Notes: generated by a model not told the origin, from the letters alone. A stretch of DNA of 64,000 nucleotides from an uncultured Altererythrobacter sp. (GCA_913056125.1 CAJXNC010000001.1:496001-560000); one strand, 5' to 3'. Positions 18,607 through 27,410 are shown, numbered from the stretch's first letter. Program-made: numbers and translations.

Positions 18607-19467
18607 ATGGCCGGCGCCAAGAACCACGATTACCACATTCTCGATCCCGATATCTGGCCGCTGATCGGTGCCTTTTCGGGCCTGATCTTCACGACCGGCA
18701 TGGTGTTCTTCATGCACGAGATGTCGGGCTGGCCGATTATCCTCGGTCTCGGCATTGCCGGCCTGATCGCCACCTTCTTCGGCTGGTTCTCGAAGATCGT
18801 GAACGAGGCGCAGACCGGCTATCACACCCCGGTGGTGCAGCTGCACATGCGTTACGGCATGATCCTGTTCATTGCATCGGAAGTGATGTTTTTCGTCGGA
18901 TGGTTCTGGGCCTTTTTCGACTTCGCCTTGTTCCCCGCACCGATCGAGCAGGATGGCGATTTCTGGGTCAACCTCGTCGGGCAGGAAGGCGCGGCTGCGC
19001 TCGCCAAGTTCCCGCCCGAAGGGATCCATGTCCTCGACGCCTTCGACCTGCCGCTGCTCAACACGCTGATCCTGCTGTGCTCGGGCACTACGGTGACCTG
19101 GGCGCATCACAGCCTGATCCACGGCGACCGCGACGGCCTCAAGAAGGGCCTGTGGCTGACCGTTGCGCTGGGCGTGCTGTTCACCAGCATCCAGGCATAT
19201 GAATACATGCATGCGCCGTTCGCATTCGGCACGAACACCTATGGCTCGGCCTTCTACATGGCGACCGGATTCCACGGTTTCCACGTCCTGGTCGGTACGA
19301 TCTTCCTGATCGTCTGCCTGCGCCGCGCCTATCTCGGCCACTTCACCCCCAAGCAGCATTTCGGTTTCGAAGCCGCTGCCTGGTACTGGCACTTCGTCGA
19401 CGTGGTGTGGCTGTTCCTGTTCGTGGCAATCTATGTCTGGGGCGGCTGGGGCGCAGAAATCCACTAA
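18607..19467 (+). CDS. ctaE: cytochrome c oxidase subunit III
   Basis: Seven-helix membrane subunit that stabilises the oxidase. 286 residues starting MAGAKNHDYHILDPDIWPLI; HMRYGMILFIASEVMFFVGW and the late AWYWHFVDVVWLFLFVAIY are family signatures. A GGACTGAGACA stretch precedes the ATG. It is followed after six bases by the DUF983 gene. Confidence 0.97.
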   Translation: MAGAKNHDYHILDPDIWPLIGAFSGLIFTTGMVFFMHEMSGWPIILGLGIAGLIATFFGWFSKIVNEAQTGYHTPVVQLHMRYGMILFIASEVMFFVGWFWAFFDFALFPAPIEQDGDFWVNLVGQEGAAALAKFPPEGIHVLDAFDLPLLNTLILLCSGTTVTWAHHSLIHGDRDGLKKGLWLTVALGVLFTSIQAYEYMHAPFAFGTNTYGSAFYMATGFHGFHVLVGTIFLIVCLRRAYLGHFTPKQHFGFEAAAWYWHFVDVVWLFLFVAIYVWGGWGAEIH

Positions 19468-19473
19468 GCCCGC

Positions 19474-19869
19474 ATGAGCGACAATTCGCCAATCACGAAG
19501 GGGCAGCCCGCCACTGGCGAGGCTGCCCTTTTCGGTCTCTGTCCCCGCTGCGGAGAGAAGACCCTGTTCGCCGGCGTGGCAAGCTTTGCCGACAAGTGCA
19601 GCGCCTGCGGGCTCGACTATTCGCGCTTCAATGTCGGCGACGGGCCTGCTGCCTTTCTGACGCTCGGCATTGGCGGGCTGGTAACGGCGTTGGCCATCTG
19701 GCTCGAGCTTTCGGTCGGTCCGCCCTGGTGGGTGCATGTCGTGTTGTGGCTGCCGCTGACCACAATCGGCGTGATTGCAGGATTGCGGGTCACCAAGGCC
19801 TGGCTGCTGGTCACGGAGTACAAGCGCAAGGCGGTCGAGCATCGCAGCGAGGGCGGAGCGGACAAGTGA
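19474..19869 (+). CDS. DUF983 membrane protein
   Basis: 131 residues with two CxxC pairs (CPRCGEKT and CSACGLDYS, about residues 23-46), likely a small zinc ribbon, followed by two membrane helices. DUF983 genes commonly sit between ctaE and SURF1 in alphaproteobacteria, as here, which suggests a part in oxidase assembly, but no biochemical role is established to my knowledge. Its stop overlaps the SURF1 GTG start. Confidence 0.88.
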   Translation: MSDNSPITKGQPATGEAALFGLCPRCGEKTLFAGVASFADKCSACGLDYSRFNVGDGPAAFLTLGIGGLVTALAIWLELSVGPPWWVHVVLWLPLTTIGVIAGLRVTKAWLLVTEYKRKAVEHRSEGGADK

Positions 19870-20462
19870 TCTTCGGTATCCGCAAGTGGCCGTTCCTGCC
19901 CACGATCATCGTGCTGGCGGCGGTAGCGGTGATGGTCCGGCTCGGCTTCTGGCAGATAGACCGGCTGGCGGAGAAAGAGGAGCTTCTGGCGAGCTACGCT
20001 GCTGCGGCCGAAAATCCGCAGGCGCTGTCGTCATTTCCGAACCAACCACTCGAAAACCTCTATCGCCGGACTTCCCTCTTTTGCGACGGAGTGACCGGCT
20101 GGATTGCTGTGGCCGGACGAAACGCGAGCGAGCAGTCAGGTTATGCCCATGTTGCGCAATGCAATGCTGAGGGAAAGTTCGCTTTCGATGCTCCGGGGTG
20201 GGCGCAGGTCCTGGTTGGCTGGTCGCAATCTACTGAACACCCGAACTGGGATGGCGGACAAGTTACCGGGATGATCGGACCGGGGGGTGAGAATGGCTGG
20301 CGTCTCGTAGCCGACCCCCCGCTCGCTGGTCTTGAGGCCAATGCCATGCCTGATCCGGGCGCTGTGCCCAACAACCACCTTGCCTATGCCGTGCAGTGGT
20401 TCTTCTTCGCCCTGACCGCTCTGGTCATCTATATACTGGCATTGCGCCGCCGCTCCCGCTAA
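19866..20462 (+). CDS. SURF1 family oxidase assembly protein
   Basis: Helps place heme a in cytochrome c oxidase. GTG at 19866 (GTGA overlap with DUF983) gives 198 residues. Two membrane helices flank a periplasmic domain, with the family marks LGFWQIDRLAEKE near the first helix and NNHLAYAVQWFFFA at the last. It is shorter than many SURF1 proteins, and the middle domain looks trimmed, but both signature ends are intact. It ends 13 bases before thrC. Confidence 0.9.
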   Translation: MIFGIRKWPFLPTIIVLAAVAVMVRLGFWQIDRLAEKEELLASYAAAAENPQALSSFPNQPLENLYRRTSLFCDGVTGWIAVAGRNASEQSGYAHVAQCNAEGKFAFDAPGWAQVLVGWSQSTEHPNWDGGQVTGMIGPGGENGWRLVADPPLAGLEANAMPDPGAVPNNHLAYAVQWFFFALTALVIYILALRRRSR

Positions 20463-20475
20463 CCGCGCAGCCGAT

Positions 20476-21876
20476 ATGGAATATATTTCGACCAGAGGCG
20501 GCGGGACTCCGCTGAATTTCGAACAGGTGACGCTGGCAGGGCTGGCTCCCGACGGCGGGCTGTATGTGCCGCGCGCATGGCCGTGCTTCAGCGAGGCCGA
20601 GATTGCCGCCATGCGCGGCCTCTCCTATGTCGAACTCGCCGTGCGGGTGATGACGCCTTTCGTCGAAGGCAGCCTGACCGAGGACGAGCTGCGCGATCTG
20701 TGCATGCGCGCTTATGGCCGCTTCGCCCATGCTGCGGTGACCCCGCTGACCCAGTTCGACGAGCAGCAATGGCTGCTCGAGCTGTTCCACGGCCCCACGC
20801 TCGCCTTCAAGGATGTGGCGCTGCAATTGCTCGGCCGGCTGTTCGAGCATTTCCTCAAGAAGAGCCACGACCATCTGACGATTGTCGGCGCGACCAGCGG
20901 AGATACCGGTTCGGCGGCCATCGATGCCGTGGCCGGGCGCGAGCGTGTCGATATCTTCATGCTTCATCCCAAGGGCCGTGTCAGCGACGTGCAGCGCCGC
21001 CAGATGACCACCGTGCTGGCGCCCAATGTCTACAATATCGCCATCGATGGCAGCTTCGACGATGCGCAGGCCATGGTGAAGCGCATGTTCGTCGACCAGG
21101 ACATGACCGGCCGCTTCCGCATCAGCGCGGTCAATTCGATCAATTGGGCGCGGCTGATGGCGCAGGTGGTCTATTACTTTGCCGCTGCGCTGCAGCTTGG
21201 CGGGCCCGAGCGCAAGGTCGCCTTCAGCGTGCCGACCGGCAATTTCGGCGATGTCTTCGCCGGCTATGTCGCGGCGCAGATGGGCTTGCCCATCGAGCAG
21301 CTGATCGTTGCCACCAATGTCAACGACATCCTCCACCGCGCTTTGTCCTCGGGCGACTATTCGACAGGCACGGTCACGCCCACAGCGGCACCAAGCATGG
21401 ACATCCAGGTCAGCTCCAATTTCGAGCGCCTGCTGTTCGATTGCGGCGGCCGTGACGGGCAGGCCCTGGCCGAGCAGATGCGCGGCTTCGAGGCAAGCAA
21501 GGCGATGATGCTGACCAACGCACAGCGCGAAGGCGCCTCGGCGCTGTTTACCTCGGCCCGCGCCGATGCGAACGACATGGGCCGCGCGATGGCCTGGGCG
21601 GCGGACAAGTGCGGCGAGATCATCGATCCGCACACGGCCATCGGCCTGCATGCCGCGCGCCATGCCGAGATCGACAAGTCGGTTCCGATCGTGACGCTCG
21701 CCACAGCGCATCCTTCGAAGTTCCCCGATGCGGTGGAACGTGCCACAGGGCAGCGTCCGGCTCTGCCAGGGCGCGTGGGCGATTTGTTCCAGAGGGAAGA
21801 GCGCATGTCGGAGCTTCCAGGCGATTACGATGCGATTGCCGCCTTCGTCGCGGAGCACGCTACCCCAAGTGCTTAA
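20476..21876 (+). CDS. thrC: threonine synthase
   Basis: PLP enzyme turning O-phosphohomoserine into threonine. 466 residues, starting MEYISTRGG, the long form of the family. The PLP lysine is in HGPTLAFKDVALQ (Lys112); ATSGDTGSAAI is the phosphate-binding loop. It is the first biosynthetic gene after the oxidase assembly genes and lies 12 bases before the methyltransferase gene. Confidence 0.97.
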   Translation: MEYISTRGGGTPLNFEQVTLAGLAPDGGLYVPRAWPCFSEAEIAAMRGLSYVELAVRVMTPFVEGSLTEDELRDLCMRAYGRFAHAAVTPLTQFDEQQWLLELFHGPTLAFKDVALQLLGRLFEHFLKKSHDHLTIVGATSGDTGSAAIDAVAGRERVDIFMLHPKGRVSDVQRRQMTTVLAPNVYNIAIDGSFDDAQAMVKRMFVDQDMTGRFRISAVNSINWARLMAQVVYYFAAALQLGGPERKVAFSVPTGNFGDVFAGYVAAQMGLPIEQLIVATNVNDILHRALSSGDYSTGTVTPTAAPSMDIQVSSNFERLLFDCGGRDGQALAEQMRGFEASKAMMLTNAQREGASALFTSARADANDMGRAMAWAADKCGEIIDPHTAIGLHAARHAEIDKSVPIVTLATAHPSKFPDAVERATGQRPALPGRVGDLFQREERMSELPGDYDAIAAFVAEHATPSA

Positions 21877-21888
21877 GGGGAGCGCCTG

Positions 21889-22779
21889 ATGGTCGAGCTC
21901 GCGAACCAGCCGCTCGTCATGGAAGGCTCCGCCTGGGCCGATTACGGACTGGTCGATAGCGGGCATGGCCGTAAGCTCGAGCGCTATGGCTCTTATCGTT
22001 TCATCCGGCCCGAGCCGCAGGCCATGTGGGCACCGCGTCTCTCGGATTGGAGCGCCCATGGCGAATTCGTCCCCGGCTCTGACGAGGATGGCGGCGGTCG
22101 CTGGCACTTCACCGGTGATGTGCCGCCGCAAGGCTGGGAGCTGGCGTGGAACGAAGTGAAGTTCACCGCGCAGTGCACGCCATTCCGGCACCTTGGTTTC
22201 TTCCCCGACATGGCCCCGGTGTGGGACTGGATGCGGGGAATGGTGGCAGACAAGCCCGACGCCACCACCATGAACCTGTTCGGCTACACCGGCGTAGGAT
22301 CGCTGGCGTTGAGCCAGTGCGGCCCCGTCACCCATGTCGATGCGAGCAAGAAGTCTGTTGCGCAGGCGCGCGACAATGCTGCGCTGTCGGGCATGGAAGA
22401 CCGCCCGATCCGCTGGCTGGTGGACGATGCCTCCAAGTTCACCGCGCACGAGGTGCGCCGCGAGAACCGCTATGACGGGATTATCCTCGATCCGCCCAAA
22501 TTCGGACGCGGGCCGAAAAACGAGACATGGCGTCTCGAAGAATCGTTGCCCGGCCTCATCGGCGATTGCCGCCAGCTGCTCGATGCGGACAGCCGCTTCC
22601 TGTTCCTGACCGCATATGCCGTGCGCATGTCCTCGCTCGCCATTGGCGGTCTACTGGCAGAGGCGTTCGAGGGCCTGCCCGGCACGATCGAACATGGCGA
22701 ACTTGCCGTGCGCGAGGAAGGCGTGGGAGGACGCTTGCTGCCCACCGCCATCTTTGCGCGCTGGAGCAATCCCGCATAA
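21889..22779 (+). CDS. class I SAM-dependent RNA methyltransferase (RlmI/RlmK-like)
   Basis: 296 residues. The SAM-binding fold shows NLFGYTGVGSLALSQCG (motif I) and DASKKSVAQARDNA; the catalytic-region motif is ILDPPKFGRGP (Asp201), typical of 23S rRNA cytosine methyltransferases of the RlmI/RlmK kind. The N-terminal 90 residues are not the PUA domain of RlmI; they are tryptophan rich. Target RNA unknown. It probably shares a transcript with thrC. Confidence 0.85.
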   Translation: MVELANQPLVMEGSAWADYGLVDSGHGRKLERYGSYRFIRPEPQAMWAPRLSDWSAHGEFVPGSDEDGGGRWHFTGDVPPQGWELAWNEVKFTAQCTPFRHLGFFPDMAPVWDWMRGMVADKPDATTMNLFGYTGVGSLALSQCGPVTHVDASKKSVAQARDNAALSGMEDRPIRWLVDDASKFTAHEVRRENRYDGIILDPPKFGRGPKNETWRLEESLPGLIGDCRQLLDADSRFLFLTAYAVRMSSLAIGGLLAEAFEGLPGTIEHGELAVREEGVGGRLLPTAIFARWSNPA

Positions 22780-22800
22780 CTTTTGATTCAGTGGATCAAA

Positions 22801-23568
22801 CTAGCGCGCCTGCAAGTCGGCGAGGAAATCCCGAATCCGCTGCGCGTTATAGCCAAGGTCGCTCACGCCGACCTGGCTGACAGAGCGCATGTCCACGCGC
22901 GTACTGCCATCCTCGATCGGCGTGGCGCGCACGATCACATCGTCGCGGAACTTGAGGTAGCCGGCATAGGCGGTGGCTTCGATCTGCGCTGAATCGGCGG
23001 CGGTTTCTGCCACGGCCCAGCCGCGATCTTCCATCAATGCCCGTGCATCGGCGAGCACCTCCGTGGGGCTCTTGTCGATGATGATCGGCGCGACATCGGA
23101 ATAAGCCCCGGTGTGGAAGGCGCGCCATTCCTCGATTGTGAAGGGACCGGTGCTTACTTCGGGCCGGTCGATCACGGTGAATTGGGGCACATTGTCGACA
23201 TTGGTGGTGATGTCATGGATCGGGGGAACCTTGCCACCCGGAATGATGACCTGGCTGTACAGGACGGCGAGAAGCACCAGCGACAGCACCAACCCCGTCG
23301 CCGCTTGCCATTTCGGGCCCACCTTGCGGATCACCGCGAAAGCCAGCACCAGACCCGCGATCACTGCAATGGTTCGCGCGGGGTTGAGCATGGTCATGAA
23401 CCCGATGAAGCCGGTGATCTTTTCGATCATGTCGAAGCGTGCCAGCGTCAGCGACACGAATCCGACAAGGACGATCAATATGGCGCCGCCCAGCACGAAG
23501 GCGCCGCCCCATTTGACGATTGCCGTATCCATTGGCTTCGGCCCAGCCGTTACAGCTTCATCTGCCAT
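22801..23568 (-). CDS. DUF1499 membrane protein
   Basis: ATG 23568 follows GGGGAGGACACAG and gives 255 residues. Three to four membrane helices (about 20-110) precede a soluble C-terminal domain with the DUF1499 traits VPPIHDITTNV, a long beta-rich stretch, and VDMRSVSQVGVSDLGYNAQR near the end. Function unknown. It is convergent with the methyltransferase (a weak TTTGAT/ATCAAA inverted repeat lies between them) and divergent from folB. Confidence 0.87.
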   Translation of the reverse strand: MADEAVTAGPKPMDTAIVKWGGAFVLGGAILIVLVGFVSLTLARFDMIEKITGFIGFMTMLNPARTIAVIAGLVLAFAVIRKVGPKWQAATGLVLSLVLLAVLYSQVIIPGGKVPPIHDITTNVDNVPQFTVIDRPEVSTGPFTIEEWRAFHTGAYSDVAPIIIDKSPTEVLADARALMEDRGWAVAETAADSAQIEATAYAGYLKFRDDVIVRATPIEDGSTRVDMRSVSQVGVSDLGYNAQRIRDFLADLQAR

Positions 23569-23694
23569 CTGTGTCCTCCCCATCTTTGCGACGCCGGATT
23601 GGGTCATATTCCTCCGGCTTCGTCAACTGGTGCTTAGGACCGTAACAGTCGAGCTTGCTTGCCAAGTGCGCGCGCCGGTGCCAGTGCGCTGCAC

Positions 23695-24063
23695 ATGGCA
23701 GACAGCCTCATCCTCGAACTCGCCGATTTCGTGCACGATGTGCACACCGGCATCTATTCCGAAGAGACCGGCCAGCCGCAGCCGCTTAAATTCACCGTGC
23801 AGGTGCAGCTGAAGGTAGAGCCGCATTATGATGCGGAAACGCCGCTCGATGCGTCCAAGAACTACATGGATTTGAAGTTCGCCTGTTCCGAAGCGCTGGG
23901 CGATACGCATTACAAGCTGATCGAGGCGGTGGCCGACCATGTCTGCGAGACGCTGTTCCTGCAGGACGACCGTGTCGAGCAGGTCAGCGTCAAGATCGTC
24001 AAGCTGGCGCTGTCCGAGGCGGACGAGCAGATCGGCATCACGCTGACGCGCGAGCGCCGTTGA
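23695..24063 (+). CDS. folB: dihydroneopterin aldolase
   Basis: Folate-pathway enzyme that splits dihydroneopterin. ATG 23695 gives 122 residues, the usual size; a GTG 36 bases upstream is possible but would add a non-family extension. Family features: HTGIYSEETGQPQPLKFTVQ near the start, NYMDLKFACSEAL in the middle, and AVADHVCETLFLQD followed by VKIVKLAL. The following gene overlaps its stop (TGATG). Confidence 0.9.
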   Translation: MADSLILELADFVHDVHTGIYSEETGQPQPLKFTVQVQLKVEPHYDAETPLDASKNYMDLKFACSEALGDTHYKLIEAVADHVCETLFLQDDRVEQVSVKIVKLALSEADEQIGITLTRERR

Positions 24064-24434
24064 TGGTCGAATTCGACTTTCGGGCGGTCGACTGGCCGGA
24101 ATCCTCTGTGGATGCCGCCAGCCACTTCTACGCGACATTGCTGCCGCAAATTCGCGAATTGCTGGAAGGCACTGGCATGTGGGCACAAATGGCGGAGGAG
24201 CTGGAGGGGCTGGAAGGCATTGCCGTGATCTTTCCGCCCGCCGATCACACGCATGCCGCCTGGCGCCTTGCCGCCATCCAGGAACTGGCGCGGGAGGCGG
24301 CTCCACTGCGCGTCAACGGCATTGCCGGTAACGAAAGCGAGGATCTGGGCGAAGTCATCGAATATCTCGCCTCGGCCCCCGGCGTGACCGGGCAAATCCT
24401 CGTCGTGGATGCAATCGCCGGCAAAAACGCCTAG
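24063..24434 (+). CDS. Rossmann-like small protein between folB and moaA
   Basis: 123 residues starting at ATG 24063 on the folB stop. The middle reads like fragments of a short-chain dehydrogenase: IAVIFPPADHTHAAWRLAAI, then PLRVNGIAGNESEDLGEVIE and a closing strand GQILVVDAIAG. It lacks the N-terminal glycine-rich NAD loop and the Tyr-x-x-x-Lys site of that family, so it is probably not an active reductase. Its fixed place between pterin genes suggests a role linked to them; this is inference. Confidence 0.72.
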   Translation: MVEFDFRAVDWPESSVDAASHFYATLLPQIRELLEGTGMWAQMAEELEGLEGIAVIFPPADHTHAAWRLAAIQELAREAAPLRVNGIAGNESEDLGEVIEYLASAPGVTGQILVVDAIAGKNA

Positions 24435-24445
24435 ATAGGTTACGA

Positions 24446-25450
24446 ATGAGCTGTTCCGCCCCCCTCGTAGACGCGTTCAACCGCCGCATTTCCTACCTGC
24501 GCCTGTCGGTGACCGATCGCTGCGACCTGCGCTGCACATATTGCATGCCCGAGATGATGACCTTCCTGCCCAAGAAGGACGTTCTCAGCCTCGAGGAGCT
24601 GCACAAGCTCGGCCTCGCCTTTATCGAACGCGGTATTACCAAGATCCGCCTGACCGGAGGCGAACCGCTGGTCCGCCGTGACATGATCGAGCTGATCCGC
24701 GCGCTGGGCCGCAAGCTGGGGGATGGGCTGGAAGAACTCACGCTTACCACCAATGGCACGCGGCTTGAGCAATTTGCCGAGAATATTGCCGAGGCCGGGG
24801 TCAAGCGCGTCAATGTCAGCCTCGACACGATGGATGGCGAGCTGTTTCAGCAGCTTTCCCGGCGTGACCGGCTGGTGCAGGTGCTGCAGGGCATCGCAGC
24901 GGCCAAGGAGGCGGGGCTGCGTGTCAAGATCAACACGGTGGCGCTGAAGGGCCTCAATGAGGAGGAGATTCCCTACCTCGTCGAATGGGCCCATGCGAAC
25001 GGCCACGATCTTACGCTGATCGAGGTCATGCCGCTGGGTGAAGTCGAAGGTGAGCGCGTCGATCACTACATGCCACTGACTGCGATCCGCGACCGGCTGG
25101 AAGCGATGTGGACGCTGGAAGACGTCGAGGACCGCACTGGCGGCCCCGCACGCTATGTCCGTATCCGTGAAACGGGTGGCGGCAGGCTCGGCTTCATCAC
25201 CCCGCTGACCAATAATTTCTGCGCCAGTTGCAACCGCATACGCGTCACCGCGACAGGCGAACTCTATGCCTGCCTCGGCGGGGCGGAGAAGGTCGATTTG
25301 CGTGCTGCCCTGCGTTCGGACACTCCCGATGAGAGACTTGGCCTCGCGCTGGACGAGGCCATGCGTATCAAGCCGGAGCGTCATCATTTCCGTATCGAAC
25401 AAGGCGCAGGCCCGGCACAGCAGCGCCACATGTCCGTAACTGGAGGCTGA
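24446..25450 (+). CDS. moaA: GTP 3',8-cyclase
   Basis: Radical-SAM enzyme for the first step of molybdenum cofactor synthesis. 334 residues. The SAM-cluster cysteines are in CDLRCTYC (Cys26, Cys30, Cys33); the second cluster is in FCASCNRIRVTATGELYACL near residues 257-276. The GTP-facing C-terminal region continues to ISVTGG-like end (here MSVTGG). moaD begins one base after its stop. Confidence 0.97.
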   Translation: MSCSAPLVDAFNRRISYLRLSVTDRCDLRCTYCMPEMMTFLPKKDVLSLEELHKLGLAFIERGITKIRLTGGEPLVRRDMIELIRALGRKLGDGLEELTLTTNGTRLEQFAENIAEAGVKRVNVSLDTMDGELFQQLSRRDRLVQVLQGIAAAKEAGLRVKINTVALKGLNEEEIPYLVEWAHANGHDLTLIEVMPLGEVEGERVDHYMPLTAIRDRLEAMWTLEDVEDRTGGPARYVRIRETGGGRLGFITPLTNNFCASCNRIRVTATGELYACLGGAEKVDLRAALRSDTPDERLGLALDEAMRIKPERHHFRIEQGAGPAQQRHMSVTGG

Positions 25451-25451
25451 C

Positions 25452-25694
25452 ATGCCCGTGACGCTGGTTTTCCTCGGCAAGCTCGCCGACCTTGCAGGCG
25501 TGGACCAGAAACAGGTCGAGGGGCCGCTCGACTGGCAGGGTCTGCTCGACGAATTGCATGGTCCACTGGGCAGCGCCGCGCGGCAGGATCGTACGCGCAT
25601 CGCCGTGAATGGCGAAGTCCTGGCGGACAAGGCCGCGCTTGAGGCCGAGAATGGCGACGAGGTTGCTCTCCTGCCCCCGGTAAGTGGAGGCTGA
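25452..25694 (+). CDS. moaD: molybdopterin synthase small subunit (sulfur carrier)
   Basis: Ubiquitin-like carrier of 80 residues ending in the Gly-Gly tail (PPVSGG) that becomes the thiocarboxylate for molybdopterin synthesis. It lies one base after moaA and three bases before moaE, the usual arrangement. Confidence 0.95.
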   Translation: MPVTLVFLGKLADLAGVDQKQVEGPLDWQGLLDELHGPLGSAARQDRTRIAVNGEVLADKAALEAENGDEVALLPPVSGG

Positions 25695-25697
25695 ACG

Positions 25698-26147
25698 ATG
25701 TTCCGGCGAGTCGAACTGGTGCGCGGTCATTGGGATCCCAATGACGCGGTCGGGGACTTTGCCAGCCAGGTCCCCGCTGCCGGGGGGATTGCCACATTTG
25801 TCGGCAAGGTGCGGCCCGACGGCGATGTCGAGGCGCTTGAACTCACCCATTACGAGAAGCTCACCCTGCCGGGCATGGAGAAGCTCGCCGACGAAGTGGC
25901 GAAGCGCTGGCAGCTGGAAGGCTTGCTGATCCTGCACCGTGTCGGCGAGATGTTTCCGGGCGAGCCGATCGTATGCGTTTCCGCCGCTGCGAAGCATCGC
26001 CGTGCAGCAATCGAGGCGGTGGACTTCGCCATGGACCACCTCAAATCCAATTCCTGGTTCTGGAAGCGCGAAAAGCGTGCCGGGGTCTGGGCCTGGATCG
26101 AACCGCGCGAGCAGGATCATAGCGATCTGGCGCGGTGGAAGGACTGA
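25698..26147 (+). CDS. moaE: molybdopterin synthase catalytic subunit
   Basis: 149 residues; works with MoaD to build the dithiolene. The family pieces VGKVRP (here FVGKVRPDGDVEALELTHYE), ILHRVGEMFPGEPIVCVSAAAKHR and the active-site lysine region LKSNSWFWKREKR are all visible. An extra C-terminal tail ends in HSDLARWKD. Last gene of the mocA cluster; a 78-base gap follows. Confidence 0.96.
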   Translation: MFRRVELVRGHWDPNDAVGDFASQVPAAGGIATFVGKVRPDGDVEALELTHYEKLTLPGMEKLADEVAKRWQLEGLLILHRVGEMFPGEPIVCVSAAAKHRRAAIEAVDFAMDHLKSNSWFWKREKRAGVWAWIEPREQDHSDLARWKD

Positions 26148-26225
26148 TTCCGGCCTTTTGACCGCGATCAAGGTGCCCGGCGCCGAATCGCTTCATCCTG
26201 CACCGCATCAGGATGGAGGATTGAA

Positions 26226-26660
26226 ATGGTCGAGAAACTCACGCGCGAAGCGATTGCCGAAAACGCGATCATGCATGACAGCGTGCCGGGCACGCACCAG
26301 CCGACGAAGGTGCATCGCACGTTCGATTTGCCGCCCAGCATCTATGCGGCAACGGTCGCCTGCTATCTCGGCTTCATGGCGATCACGGCCTTGGCGTTTT
26401 CTTCGCCCGAGCTGATCCTCCCGATGGCCGTTATGGCGTTCTCGATTATCGCCGGATTCGGCATCAACACGATCTGGACGCGGCTTGCGCCCAAGACATC
26501 GGACAAGGCCCTGAGCTGGGGCAAGTTCGAGCGTGACGGAATTCAAACTCTTACCGGCCGCAATACGGCTGGCCAGGCGACGGTGCAGGTCCTGATCCTC
26601 CCCGCACTCCTCCTGGTCTGGGGGCTGGCGGTTGTGACCATTGCCGCCATTGTTCGCTGA
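26226..26660 (+). CDS. hypothetical membrane protein
   Basis: 144 residues with a good ribosome site (GGAGGATTGAA). Residues 1-38 are soluble and charged. Two hydrophobic stretches follow (ATVACYLGFMAITALAFSS and PMAVMAFSIIAGFGINTIW), then a polar loop with KTSDKALSWGKFERDGIQTL, then a third helix (VLILPALLLVWGLAVVTIAA). I do not recognise the family. It stands alone, after moaE and facing a lipoprotein gene. Confidence 0.72.
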   Translation: MVEKLTREAIAENAIMHDSVPGTHQPTKVHRTFDLPPSIYAATVACYLGFMAITALAFSSPELILPMAVMAFSIIAGFGINTIWTRLAPKTSDKALSWGKFERDGIQTLTGRNTAGQATVQVLILPALLLVWGLAVVTIAAIVR

Positions 26661-26688
26661 ACTATCGACGCGACACTGATTCAGCGAA
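26653..26688 (+). terminator. stem-loop covering the stop of the membrane protein gene
   Basis: TTCGCTGAA and TTCAGCGAA form a perfect 9-bp stem around an 18-base loop; the left arm contains the TGA stop. TAGCCCCTTTT follows, so it could act as a rather weak plus-strand terminator. Confidence 0.4.
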
Positions 26689-26697
26689 TAGCCCCTT

Positions 26698-26729
26698 TTG
26701 CGCGGGATCGGGTAACCGGTCCCGCGCAA
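26698..26729. terminator. strong stem-loop between convergent genes
   Basis: TTGCGCGGGA pairs perfectly with TCCCGCGCAA across a 12-base loop. It sits between the ends of two convergent genes (26660 and 26753), where a shared terminator is expected. It has no long U-tract on either strand. Confidence 0.5.
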
Positions 26730-26752
26730 TCAATTTGTACGCAAGGCGCTTA

Positions 26753-27259
26753 TCAAGAATCGAATGCGGCTAGGAGAGCCTCGACGAGGCGATTCTCCTC
26801 GTCGACCAGTCCGGCCACTTCGGCGCGAGCGCTTTCGATACGCGCGATCTCGCCGCCTTGGGTGGCAGCCGAGAGGTAGATCCGGTCGATATCGGCCAGC
26901 GCGATCATCGCCTGGCTGCGCAGCGATTCGAGATCGGCGACCGCGACTTGCGCGACCGACCATTCCTCGCTGCCGATGGCCGCCCCGCGCGCCGCATTGA
27001 CCGGGCCACGCGCTTCGCCAGCGGCCGACAGGAAGTCGGCATGGGCGCTGCGTGCCGATTCCACCAGCTCGTCGAGCTGGGCAAGGGTGGCCGGAGCTGC
27101 GGGGGCTGGGGTGAAGGGAGGTGTTTCAGGCACGCTGAGCGTGCCCGTCACCCGCTCCGCTTCGCGCAAACCGAGATCCGGATAGCCTTCGGGCGTTGCG
27201 CACGCGGCAAGCAGCGATATTGCGGACAGGCCTATGGCAAGGGAGATACGCGATTTCAT
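26753..27259 (-). CDS. hypothetical lipoprotein
   Basis: 168 residues from ATG 27259 with a lipoprotein signal (ISLAIGLSAISLLAACATPEG). A proline-rich linker (ETPPFTPAPAAPATL) leads to a long helical region of about 110 residues that looks like a helical hairpin, rich in alanine and glutamate. Such shape suggests an envelope spacer or coiled-coil protein. Family not recognised. A longer upstream frame exists but lacks a signal at its front. Confidence 0.75.
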   Translation of the reverse strand: MKSRISLAIGLSAISLLAACATPEGYPDLGLREAERVTGTLSVPETPPFTPAPAAPATLAQLDELVESARSAHADFLSAAGEARGPVNAARGAAIGSEEWSVAQVAVADLESLRSQAMIALADIDRIYLSAATQGGEIARIESARAEVAGLVDEENRLVEALLAAFDS

Positions 27260-27343
27260 CGCGCTGAGCCTTAGCCCGCACTTGGCACAGTTTCCAGCCG
27301 TGGAATTGGCAGGAGATTCGCCGCAAAAAGGCGCTGCTGCTTG

Positions 27344-27372
27344 TTGACAGGAACCTCCTCCTGCCTTATCGG
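27344..27372 (+). promoter_or_regulatory. candidate sigma70 promoter before rplU
   Basis: A perfect -35 TTGACA (27344-27349), a 17-base spacer, then TATCGG (27367-27372), a weak -10. Transcription would start near 27379, about 90 bases before the rplU ATG. Confidence 0.4.
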
Positions 27373-27410
27373 GCGCCCCACTTGGCGGTGCCCTTGTGGG
27401 CGCCTTTTTT
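27372..27410 (+). terminator. intrinsic-terminator-like hairpin in the rplU upstream region
   Basis: GGCGCCCCAC and GTGGGCGCC pair as a 9-bp stem with a one-base bulge, followed by six Ts (27405-27410). It overlaps the end of the predicted promoter, so it would stop read-through transcripts coming from upstream, or act as an attenuator if the true start lies further up. Confidence 0.6.

Noticed and set aside
20425-22449. Minus-strand open frame opposite thrC and the methyltransferase
   Set aside because: Shadow of two well-recognised genes; no family features or ribosome site.
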